Positions 51,167-57,745 of a DNA stretch of 57,745 nucleotides are shown one piece after another (the first letter of the stretch is position 1; each line of letters begins with the position of its first letter). The position numbers and the translations under genes are program-made. A model generated the notes under the pieces. It saw only the letters and a program-made list of their open reading frames with translations. It was not told the DNA's origin and did no database searches. Origin of the DNA: Solirubrobacterales bacterium (GTDB lineage Bacteria > Actinomycetota > Thermoleophilia > Solirubrobacterales > 70-9); assembly GCA_025936755.1 (NCBI GenBank), contig JAICSS010000017.1, positions 1 to 57,745 of the forward strand. Reading direction: 5' to 3'.

Positions 51167-52213
51167 ATGAAGAACCACTGGCTCGCGGCACTGGCCCTCG
51201 TCGCCCTGCTGGCGGCCGGATGCGGGGGAGGGGGCGGAGCCGACACGAGCGAATCCGGGTCCGCAGAAGGCACCCAGGCGTCGAGCACCCAGAAGGGCCC
51301 CGACCTGGACAATCGAGAAGGGAACGAGCCCGAGACCGTGTGGGTGGCGATGGACGGCTTCGACAGCGCCGAAACGGTGTCGTTCCTGGTCGCCGAAAAA
51401 CGCGGCTACTTCGCCCAGGTGAAGATCTCCCCCCTCACCCTCAGCCCGGTGACGCCGAGGTTGACGATTCCCGACGTCGTCAAAGGGCAGGACGTCGTCG
51501 GCGTTGCCTCCGGACCCGAGGCGGTTGCGGCAAGGGACCGGGGGGCGCCGATCGTGGTCGTCGGCAACGTGCTTCAGCGGGCGACGGCCGCCCTGATCTG
51601 GACGAAGGAATCGGGCATCACGGGCATCGCCGACCTCGAGGGCAGGACGGTCGCGATTCCGGGTCTCTCCTCGCAGAGGAGCCTGCTCGAACACATCCTG
51701 GCCGAAGAAGGGCTGGATCCGGCGAAGGTCAAAGTGATCAGCGTCGGCAACGACCTGGTCCCGGCCTTGGTCAAGGGACGGGCCGACGCCATCTTCGGCG
51801 GCTCCGGGAACGTCGAGGGGGTCGACCTGAGGTCACGGGGTTTCCAGCCGGTCGTGACCCCCGTCACCGCCCTCGGAGCTCCCGATTACGACGAACTGGT
51901 CCTGGTGGCGCGTCAGGATGTCGCGGAAGCGAACCCGAAGCTGATGGAGGACTTCGTCTCGGCCCTCGCTCGCGGCGCTGCTGCGGCGGCCGCGGAACCG
52001 CAGGCGGCGACGCGGGCCCTCCAGGGCTCCGGCGAAAAAAATCCCGAAATCAGCCGCCCGGCGATGAAGGCGCAGGTGGATGCCACGGTAGGAATGCTGT
52101 CGGGCAGCGGCCGCGTCGACCCGGCCCGCCTCCAGCGCCTGATCGACTGGATGTCCGAAAACAAGCTGATCGAAAAGGACTACCCGGCCGCGGAACTGCT
52201 GCCGGGCTCCTAG
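51167..52213 (+). CDS. orphan SsuA/NMT1-like substrate-binding lipoprotein 2
   Basis: 348 residues; lipobox LLAAGC (Cys19). Shares FLVAEKRGYFAQVKIS, VVGVASGPEAVAARDRGAPIVVVG, ALIWTKESGITGIADLEGRTVAIPG and GRADAIFGGSGNVEGVDL with its paralogues. The ATG at 51167 follows the first lipoprotein stop by 26 bp with a weak GGGAT-type site (GGGGGATCCGGG) before it, so it is probably in the same operon. No transport permease or ATPase is present. Ligand unknown. Confidence 0.82.
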   Translation: MKNHWLAALALVALLAAGCGGGGGADTSESGSAEGTQASSTQKGPDLDNREGNEPETVWVAMDGFDSAETVSFLVAEKRGYFAQVKISPLTLSPVTPRLTIPDVVKGQDVVGVASGPEAVAARDRGAPIVVVGNVLQRATAALIWTKESGITGIADLEGRTVAIPGLSSQRSLLEHILAEEGLDPAKVKVISVGNDLVPALVKGRADAIFGGSGNVEGVDLRSRGFQPVVTPVTALGAPDYDELVLVARQDVAEANPKLMEDFVSALARGAAAAAAEPQAATRALQGSGEKNPEISRPAMKAQVDATVGMLSGSGRVDPARLQRLIDWMSENKLIEKDYPAAELLPGS

Positions 52214-52221
52214 CCTGGGCC

Positions 52222-53658
52222 CTACAGCTGCAGGCTCTTGACCTGCAGCAGCTCCTCGATCCCGAAGCGGCCGTTCTCGCGGCCATGGCCGGACTGGCCG
52301 TAGCCGCCGAAGGGGGCGAGGGGATTGAAGGCGCCGCCGTTGATCTCGATCTGGCCGGTGCGGATGCGGCGGGCGACGGCGATCGCCCGCTCGGCATCGG
52401 CGGACCAGACGCCGCCGGCGAGGCCGTACTCGGTCGAGTTGGCGATGCGGACGGCGTCGTCCTCGCCCTCGTAGGGCTGGATCGCCAGGACCGGGCCGAA
52501 GATCTCCTCCTGGCCGATCGTCATCTCGGCCTCGACCTCGGAGAAGACGGTGGGTCGGACGAAGTAGCCGCGCTCGAGGCCCTCGGGCGGCTCGGCGCCG
52601 CCGCTGATCAGGCGCGCGCCCTCCTCGACTCCCTTCTCGACGTAGCCGCGGACGCGCTCGCGCTGGACCTCGGAGACGAGCGGCCCGAGCCGGGTCGAGG
52701 GCTCGAAGGGATCGCCGGGGGTGAAGGTCTCCGCCGCCGCCTTCGCCAGCTCCTCGGCCTCGGCCAGGCGCTGGCGCGGGACCAGCATCCGGGTCAGGGC
52801 GCTGCAGGTCTGGCCGCTGTTGAGGAAGCACTTGGCGACTCCGTCGGGAACCGCCTTCGCGAGGTCGGCGTCGTCGAGGATCACGTTCGGCGACTTGCCG
52901 CCGAGCTCCATCGCCACCGGCTTCACGGTCGCCGAGGCGAGCTCGGAGACGCGGCGCCCGGCGCGGGTCGAGCCGGTGAAGGAGACCATGTCGACGCCGG
53001 GGTGGGCGGCGATCGCCTCGCCGACGACCGGCCCGGTGCCGGTGACGAGGTTGAAGACGCCGGCGGGGAGGCCGGCGGCCTCGACGACCTCGGCGAGGAG
53101 GAAGGCGTTCAGCGGCGTCACCTCGCTCGGCTTCAGGACCACGGTGCAGCCGGCGGCGAGCGCGGGGGCGACCTTGGCGGCGATCTGGTTCAGCGGGTAG
53201 TTCCAGGGCGTGATCGCGCCGAGCACCCCGACCGGCTCCCGCAGCACCCGCGAGTTGCCGATCTCCTCTTCCCAGGCGACCTCCTCGATCAGCTTCGGCA
53301 TCGAGGCGAACTGGGAGGCGGGCAGGCCCACCTGGATGATCCGGCTCAACTTCAGCGGCATCCCCAGCTCCTGGGTGATCGTCGCCGCGATCTCGTCGCC
53401 GCGCCGGTTCAGCCCTTCGGCGATCGCGGCGAGGTAGCCGGCGCGCTGCTCGTGCGGGGTCTGCGACCAGGACTCGAAGGCGTCGCGGGCGGCGGCGACA
53501 GCGCGGTCGGCGTCCTCGGGCGAGCAGCCCGGAATCGTCCCCAGCACCTCCTCCGTCGCCGGGTTGACGACCGCGATCGGCTCGGCTCCGCTCGGCGCCA
53601 CCCAGGCGCCGCCGATGAAGATCCTGTCCTTGACCTGAAGCTCTGCCGCCGTAGCCAT
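52222..53658 (-). CDS. NAD(P)-dependent aldehyde dehydrogenase
   Basis: 478 residues, full-length ALDH. PWNYP with Asn153, KPSE with Lys176, the cofactor loop FTGSTRAG, base Glu251 in ELGGKSPN and nucleophile Cys285 in [11 protein letters not shown] are all present. EEIFGPVL follows. It oxidises an aldehyde to the acid; substrate is not evident. It starts with a strong AGGAGG site on the minus strand and is divergent from lipoprotein 3; it is embedded among the binding lipoproteins, which may feed its pathway (inference). Confidence 0.9.
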   Translation of the reverse strand: MATAAELQVKDRIFIGGAWVAPSGAEPIAVVNPATEEVLGTIPGCSPEDADRAVAAARDAFESWSQTPHEQRAGYLAAIAEGLNRRGDEIAATITQELGMPLKLSRIIQVGLPASQFASMPKLIEEVAWEEEIGNSRVLREPVGVLGAITPWNYPLNQIAAKVAPALAAGCTVVLKPSEVTPLNAFLLAEVVEAAGLPAGVFNLVTGTGPVVGEAIAAHPGVDMVSFTGSTRAGRRVSELASATVKPVAMELGGKSPNVILDDADLAKAVPDGVAKCFLNSGQTCSALTRMLVPRQRLAEAEELAKAAAETFTPGDPFEPSTRLGPLVSEVQRERVRGYVEKGVEEGARLISGGAEPPEGLERGYFVRPTVFSEVEAEMTIGQEEIFGPVLAIQPYEGEDDAVRIANSTEYGLAGGVWSADAERAIAVARRIRTGQIEINGGAFNPLAPFGGYGQSGHGRENGRFGIEELLQVKSLQL

Positions 53659-53696
53659 TTTCTCTCCTCCTCGGTCCCCCTCGCATATTTACTCCG

Positions 53697-53702
53697 TATA
53701 GT
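53697..53702 (+). promoter_or_regulatory. -10 box of a probable leaderless promoter for lipoprotein 3
   Basis: TATAGT (five of six matches to TATAAT) ends 7 nt before the GTG at 53710; there is no Shine-Dalgarno sequence. It is the clearest of the leaderless candidates in the window. Confidence 0.55.
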
Positions 53703-53709
53703 CTGAGTA

Positions 53710-54765
53710 GTGAGGCGGGAGTTCTCTTTCTCTTGTGCTGCGCTGATCGTAGCCGCCGTCCTGCTCGGCGGTTGTGGGGGCGGCCAGGCGGCTGTCGATA
53801 CGACCCTCTCGACGACCACCCGGGAAGCGAGGCCGGAATTCGCCGGAAAGCCGAGCCCGACGTTCCCCCGGCAGCTGAACCTCTCCTACGACGGTCAGGT
53901 GACCCCCGCCAACGTCGCCATTCTGATGGCGGTGACAAAAGGGTTCTTCACCGATGTCGGGCTCACGGTGTATCCCAGCAGCCCGGTCATTCCGCGACGG
54001 CCGGTCAGCTATGTCGCCGCCTATACCGACGACATCGCGATCGCGCAACAGCCCCAGGTGGCCCTGGGCGAGGACCACGGCGCGCCCGTCGTCGCAGTGG
54101 GGAGCCTGATCTCGCAGCCGACCGCGGCGCTGATCTGGCTGAAGGAATCGGGGATTCGAACGATCGCCGACCTCAGGAACAAGACGATCGCGGTCCCCGG
54201 AATCCCGTACCAGGAACAGATGCTCGAATCGATCTTGGAACGAGCCGGTGTCAACCCCGACGACGTCGAAGTGATGACCTTCGGCTACAGGCTGTTGCCG
54301 GCCCTGTTGCATGGGAAGGCCGATGCCATCTTCGGAGGATCCTGGAATGTCGAGGGGGCGGCGCTGCGGGCCAGGGGGGTGAAGCCGGTGATCAAGCGGG
54401 TTCAGGATCTCGGGGTGCCCTCCTACGACGAAGTCATGGTCATAACCCGCGCCGATCGTGCGGCAAGGGAGCCGGGGGTGATTCGCAAGTTCATGTCAGC
54501 GCTGACCCGTGCGGTCAGGGCGGTGAAGAGAAACCCCGGGCTCGCCGCGAAGCTGGTCGAGAGCGGTCCGCACGAATTCCAGATCAGCAAGAAGGAAATA
54601 AACGCCCAGGTGCGGGCGACGTTGCCGCTCCTGTCTCCGACCGGGCATGTCGACCTCGATCAGGCTCGCAGGCTCACGAGCTGGATGCACGAGGAAGGCA
54701 TGATCCAGCGCCAGCCCCCCGTCTCAGAGCTCTTCACCGACAAGTACCTCTCCGGGGGCGGCTGA
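53710..54765 (+). CDS. orphan SsuA/NMT1-like substrate-binding lipoprotein 3
   Basis: 351 residues, GTG start; lipobox LLGGC (Cys22). It is closest in motif to lipoprotein 1: VTKGFFTDVGLTVYPS, DDIAIAQQPQVALGEDHGAPVVAVG, ALIWLKESGIRTIADLRNKTIAVPG, GKADAIFGGSWNVEGAALRARG and a C-terminal SWMHEEGMIQRQPPVSELFTDKYL. No transporter genes adjoin it. Its last 42 bp overlap the convergent HxlR gene. Confidence 0.82.
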   Translation: MRREFSFSCAALIVAAVLLGGCGGGQAAVDTTLSTTTREARPEFAGKPSPTFPRQLNLSYDGQVTPANVAILMAVTKGFFTDVGLTVYPSSPVIPRRPVSYVAAYTDDIAIAQQPQVALGEDHGAPVVAVGSLISQPTAALIWLKESGIRTIADLRNKTIAVPGIPYQEQMLESILERAGVNPDDVEVMTFGYRLLPALLHGKADAIFGGSWNVEGAALRARGVKPVIKRVQDLGVPSYDEVMVITRADRAAREPGVIRKFMSALTRAVRAVKRNPGLAAKLVESGPHEFQISKKEINAQVRATLPLLSPTGHVDLDQARRLTSWMHEEGMIQRQPPVSELFTDKYLSGGG

Positions 54766-55233
54766 GGCCGCTCCGGGTCCCGGCACCTGCTTGGCGTCCC
54801 GCGCGGTCAGCACCTTCCCGCAGCGTTCGCAGATGCCGCGCTCGCTGACGGTGCCGCCGCACTCCTTGTGGACGATCTGCCGCAGCGGCCCGCCGGGGTT
54901 GGGGGAGTAGCGGTCGCCCCAGTGCAGGAGGGCGATCAGCGCCGGCCAGAGGTCAAGGCCCTTCTGGGTCAGGAAGTACTCGTATCGGGGCGGGTTTTCC
55001 TGGTAGGCGCGCCGCTCGAGGATGTCTTCGTCGATCAGGCGCTGCAGGCGGGCCGAGAGCACGTTGCGGGCGATCCCCAGCGCCTCCTGCATCTCGCCGA
55101 AGCGGCGGTTGCCGTGCATTGCCGTGCGCACGATCAGCAGCGACCAGCGCTCCCCGATCACCTCCAGCGCCTTGGCGACGGAGTCGTCGAGGCCGGGATA
55201 GTCGCGACGCAGCACGTGTGAATCATCGCACAC
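54724..55233 (-). CDS. HxlR-family regulator with C-terminal zinc-ribbon-like tail
   Basis: 169 residues. HxlR winged helix at about 14-110: KALEVIGERWSLLIVRTAMHG, RFGEMQEALGIARNVLSARLQRLIDEDILERR, and the wing ENPPRYEYFLTQKGL. The tail holds CGGTVSERGICERCG, a Cys cluster suggesting a small zinc ribbon. GTG start. Two matching palindromes lie upstream, one directly before the start, and the divergent mini-operon begins after the second, so it probably represses both. Confidence 0.85.
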   Translation of the reverse strand: MCDDSHVLRRDYPGLDDSVAKALEVIGERWSLLIVRTAMHGNRRFGEMQEALGIARNVLSARLQRLIDEDILERRAYQENPPRYEYFLTQKGLDLWPALIALLHWGDRYSPNPGGPLRQIVHKECGGTVSERGICERCGKVLTARDAKQVPGPGAASAAPGEVLVGEEL

Positions 55234-55236
55234 TAG

Positions 55237-55294
55237 GTTGCATCAAGCAACTATCTCCGCTAGGCTCGGCCAGTCCAGAGTTGCATCATGCAAC
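55237..55294. promoter_or_regulatory. paired HxlR operators in a divergent promoter region
   Basis: GTTGCATCAAGCAAC (55237-55251) and GTTGCATCATGCAAC (55280-55294) are near-identical palindromes 43 bp apart, about four helical turns, on the same face of the helix. Between or over them lie -10-like boxes GATAGT (minus strand, 55250-55255) and TAGGCT (plus strand, 55261-55266). Confidence 0.7.
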
Positions 55295-55315
55295 CGAGCG
55301 TTTGGAGGCCCGCAG

Positions 55316-55468
55316 ATGAGGTTGATCCCACGACACAGGCACAACCGGCGCCCCAGGGGACCGCGAATCTCGATCAGCGAAGCCGAGATCAGCGCCGACC
55401 TGCACTACCCGGCGAGCCAGCCGCGCGCGGCGCCTGCCGGGGATGGCCGGAGGCCTTCGGTCAGATGA
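55316..55468 (+). CDS. small basic ORF, 50 residues, unknown function
   Basis: A 50-residue Arg-rich peptide (begins MRLIPRHRHNRRPRGPR). ATG at 55316 follows GGAGG by about 7 nt, a good ribosome site. It is the first gene after the paired HxlR operators and its stop overlaps the next small ORF (ATGA). No family recognised. It may be a genuine small protein or a leader for the next ORF, or a remnant. Confidence 0.35.
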   Translation: MRLIPRHRHNRRPRGPRISISEAEISADLHYPASQPRAAPAGDGRRPSVR

Positions 55469-55623
55469 GCGAAAACGGCGTGGTCACCGCGCCCGAGGGC
55501 ACGGCGGCGGCCGTCGCCGAGGCGTTCGCGGCGGCCGGCCCCGACAACTCCCGTACAACTCCCGTAGCCCCCAGGCTGCTCGCCCACGGCGTCGCCACCT
55601 GCATGATCCTCGGGGAGGCCTAA
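55465..55623 (+). CDS. small ORF, 52 residues, unknown function
   Basis: 52 residues (begins MSENGVVTAPEGTAAAV), Ala-rich with one Cys. Start overlaps the previous small ORF (ATGA). The same frame is open back to 55288 with an ATG, so a longer 111-residue version is possible, but lacks a ribosome site. It ends 4 bp into the convergent aminopeptidase gene. No family recognised; could be a decayed gene fragment. Confidence 0.35.
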   Translation: MSENGVVTAPEGTAAAVAEAFAAAGPDNSRTTPVAPRLLAHGVATCMILGEA

Positions 55624-57050
55624 GAAGCGTGCTGGCGGGCGAGCTCGACCAGGAGGCGGACGCCGAAGCCGTTGGCTCCGCTGCCGACGTACTCGCGGCC
55701 GATGTCCCAGGCGCTGCCGGCGATGTCGAGGTGCGCCCAGGGCACCTCGCCGACGAACTCCTCGAGGAAGGAGGCGGCGGTGATCGTCCCGGCCTTGCGC
55801 TTCTTCCCCAGGTTGGAGAGGTCGGCGACGGTCCCCTTCATCAGCTCCTTGTACTCGGGGTGCAGCGGCAGCCGCCAGGCCAGCTCCCCGGTCGCCTCGC
55901 CGGCCCGGGCGACCGCGGCGGCGAGCTCGTCGTCGTTGGCGACGAGGCCGGCGTAAGTCGAACCGAGAGCGACCTCCACGGCCCCGGTCAGGGTGGCGAT
56001 GTCGACCAGCCGCTCGGCTCCGAGCTCGGCGGCGTAGGCGAGGGCGTCGGCGAGGATCAGCCGCCCCTCGGCGTCGGTGTTGTTGACCTCGACCGTCTTG
56101 CCGTTGTACTGGGTGATGACGTCTCCGGGCTTGATCGCGCTTCCGGAGGGCATGTTCTCGGTCGAGGGGACGACCGCGATCAGGTCGAGCGGAAGCTCCA
56201 GCTCGGCGATCGCGGCGACCGTCTCCAGCACCGCGGCGGCGCCGGACATGTCCATCTTCATCTCCTGCATCCCGGCGCCGGGCTTGAGCGAGATGCCGCC
56301 GGTGTCGAAGGTGACCCCCTTGCCGATCAGGCCGAGGGTGGGGGCCGAGCCGCCGCCGGCGTAACGCAGGACGATCATCTTCGGCTCCTCCGGGCCGCCC
56401 TGGCTGACCGCGAGGATGCCGCCCATTCCCTTCTCCTCGAGCTCGGAGCGGCCGAGGACATCGACCGAGAGGGAGTCGAAGCCGGCGGCGATCTCCTCGG
56501 CTCGCGCGGCGAGGAAGCTCGGCGTGGCGATGTTGGCCGGGGTGTTCTGCAGGTCGCGGGCCCGGTTCTGGGCCTCGGCGACGATCCGCGCGGTCTCCAC
56601 CGCATCGGCGAGCTCGGCCGAGCCGAGGATCGTCAGCGACCCCAGCCGGGGCGCCTCGTCGTCGCTCTCGGACTTGAAGCGGTCGAAGCGGTAGGCGGCG
56701 AGGATCGCCCCCGTGGCCAGAGCCGCCGCGGCCGTGGCGTCATCCCCGCTGTCGGGCAGCGCCCAGGCGAGCGAGGCGGCCTCCAGCCGCTTCGCCTCCT
56801 TGGCGGCAAGCGCGGCGGCCACGCGCAGCCGCTCGGCGTCGAGATCGTCGCGATCGCCAAGGCCGACGACCAGCGTCGGCGGGAAGCCCTCCGGCCGCAG
56901 CAGCGAGAGCTTCTTGAAGCCGCCCTTGGCCGCGCCGGCGCCGTCAGCCGCGCCGATTCCGGCCGGCAGATCGGCTCCCTCGGGAAGCCCGATCGCCAGC
57001 AGATCGGCCTGGACGTCCTCCAGCTCCCCCTGCTCGACTCCGACCTTCAT
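55620..57050 (-). CDS. pepA: leucyl aminopeptidase (M17)
   Basis: 476 residues. Metal and catalytic residues are all visible: Lys244 and Asp249 in GKGVTFDTGG, Asp267 in MKMDMSGAAAV, and NTDAEGRL at 324-331 (Asp, Glu and catalytic Arg330). It is a hexameric two-metal enzyme that removes N-terminal residues and turns over peptides. The N-terminal domain (1-160) is typical. The start is an ATG at 57050. Confidence 0.93.
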   Translation of the reverse strand: MKVGVEQGELEDVQADLLAIGLPEGADLPAGIGAADGAGAAKGGFKKLSLLRPEGFPPTLVVGLGDRDDLDAERLRVAAALAAKEAKRLEAASLAWALPDSGDDATAAAALATGAILAAYRFDRFKSESDDEAPRLGSLTILGSAELADAVETARIVAEAQNRARDLQNTPANIATPSFLAARAEEIAAGFDSLSVDVLGRSELEEKGMGGILAVSQGGPEEPKMIVLRYAGGGSAPTLGLIGKGVTFDTGGISLKPGAGMQEMKMDMSGAAAVLETVAAIAELELPLDLIAVVPSTENMPSGSAIKPGDVITQYNGKTVEVNNTDAEGRLILADALAYAAELGAERLVDIATLTGAVEVALGSTYAGLVANDDELAAAVARAGEATGELAWRLPLHPEYKELMKGTVADLSNLGKKRKAGTITAASFLEEFVGEVPWAHLDIAGSAWDIGREYVGSGANGFGVRLLVELARQHAS

Positions 57051-57142
57051 CGGCCGCGAGTCTACGCCCTGTCGGTATCGTCATCCGCTGGACCTGGCGG
57101 ACAGGGGCCAGGCCAGCGAACTTCGGAAAGGAAAGGCAGTAG

Positions 57143-57745
57143 ATGCCCAGCTCAGTGATTCTCGGAACCGCGCGCACGCCCTTCGGCAAGATGGGCGGCG
57201 GTCTCAAATCCCTCGACGCCACCGACCTCGGCGGCACCGTGATCGAGGCCGCTCTCGACCGCTCCGGCGTCGCCCCCGAGCAGGTCGAGCAGGTCGTCTT
57301 CGGCCAGGTGCTGCAGGCCGGCCAGGGCCAGATCCCCTCGCGCCAGGCCCAGATCAAGGGCGGGATCCCGAAGGAGGTCCCCTCGGAGACGATCAACAAG
57401 GTCTGCGCCTCGGGCATGCGCTCGCTCGGCCTCGCCGACCAGGCGATCCGCGCCGGCGACTCCAACGTCGCCGTCACCGGCGGCATGGAGTCGATGAGCC
57501 AGGCGCCCTACCTGCTGCCGAACGCCCGCTTCGGGTTCCGGATGGGCGACGTGCAGGCGCTCGACGCGATGACGCACGACGGGCTGACCAACCCCTTCAC
57601 CGAAAAGCAGATGATCAACGAGGCGAGCGAGGTCGGCAACGAGCTCGAGATCACCCGCGTCGACATGGACCGCTTCGCCGAGCGCTCGCACCGGCTCGCC
57701 CACGAGGCGACCGAAGCCGGCCGCCTCGCCGAAGAGATCGTCGGC
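57143..57745 (+). CDS. acetyl-CoA acetyltransferase (thiolase), 3' truncated by window edge
   Basis: 201 residues are visible and the frame continues past the window. The start ATG at 57143 has a good GGAAAGG site. The N-terminal thiolase signatures are intact: ILGTARTPFGKMGG, VVFGQVLQAGQGQIPSRQA and nucleophile Cys88 in NKVCASGMRS, then GGMESMSQAPYLL. It condenses or cleaves acyl-CoA units in beta-oxidation or ketone/PHB-type pathways. It is divergent from pepA. Confidence 0.9.
   Translation, partial: MPSSVILGTARTPFGKMGGGLKSLDATDLGGTVIEAALDRSGVAPEQVEQVVFGQVLQAGQGQIPSRQAQIKGGIPKEVPSETINKVCASGMRSLGLADQAIRAGDSNVAVTGGMESMSQAPYLLPNARFGFRMGDVQALDAMTHDGLTNPFTEKQMINEASEVGNELEITRVDMDRFAERSHRLAHEATEAGRLAEEIVG

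Overview
The window comes from a very GC-rich genome with strong G/C preference at third codon positions. Gene content points to a deep-branching actinobacterium of the Thermoleophilia / Solirubrobacterales type (inference): ergothioneine genes, an F420-type luciferase-like oxidoreductase, class II FBPase, an Rv1264-like adenylate cyclase, paired ArsA/Get3 ATPases, a mycobacterial-type MGLP gene trio and a type IV pilus locus without a secretin, as expected of a monoderm. I saw no tRNA, rRNA, CRISPR array or insertion sequence. No gene-free stretch exceeds 300 bases; the longest gaps (about 210 bp) lie before sigA and before pilA, and both carry structured RNA or promoter signals.

Layout. 1-9.9 kb: metabolic and regulatory genes (egtB end, egtD, divergent agmatine-to-putrescine genes aguA/aguB, LLM oxidoreductase, GGDEF-EAL protein, glpX, NmrA-like protein, two coupled TetR regulators). 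10-12.2 kb: YihY/BrkB membrane protein and divergent primary sigma factor with a structured leader. 12.2-32 kb: a type IV pilus locus (pilU/pilT-like, pilX-like, thioredoxin-fold protein, pilB, pilT, pilC; then two GT-C-like membrane proteins; then a c-di-GMP riboswitch, pilA, a repeat-rich secreted protein, two minor pilins, pilD, pilM, pilN, pilO and a pilP-position protein). 32-35.8 kb: HxlR regulator, a large hypothetical with a possible degenerate HEPN region, and a foreign-looking nucleotidyltransferase / winged-helix pair. 35.8-40.5 kb: two ArsA-family ATPases, divergent from a ParA-ftsZ pair with long disordered N-terminal extensions. 40.5-50 kb: gamma-glutamyltransferase, adenylate cyclase, methyltransferases, a GH57 / GT4 polysaccharide cluster, XRE regulator, acyltransferase, meaB and a PRC-barrel protein. 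50-57.7 kb: three paralogous orphan substrate-binding lipoproteins around an aldehyde dehydrogenase, an HxlR regulator with two matching operators and two tiny ORFs, leucyl aminopeptidase, and the start of a thiolase running off the window.

How it works together. The pilus locus holds its motor ATPases, platform, alignment proteins, prepilin peptidase and pilins. A c-di-GMP-I riboswitch in the pilA leader, with a GGDEF-EAL gene 16 kb upstream, suggests second-messenger control of the major pilin. Many single genes in the window start on a -10 box (TANNNT) only 6-10 nt before the start codon, which suggests widespread leaderless transcription.
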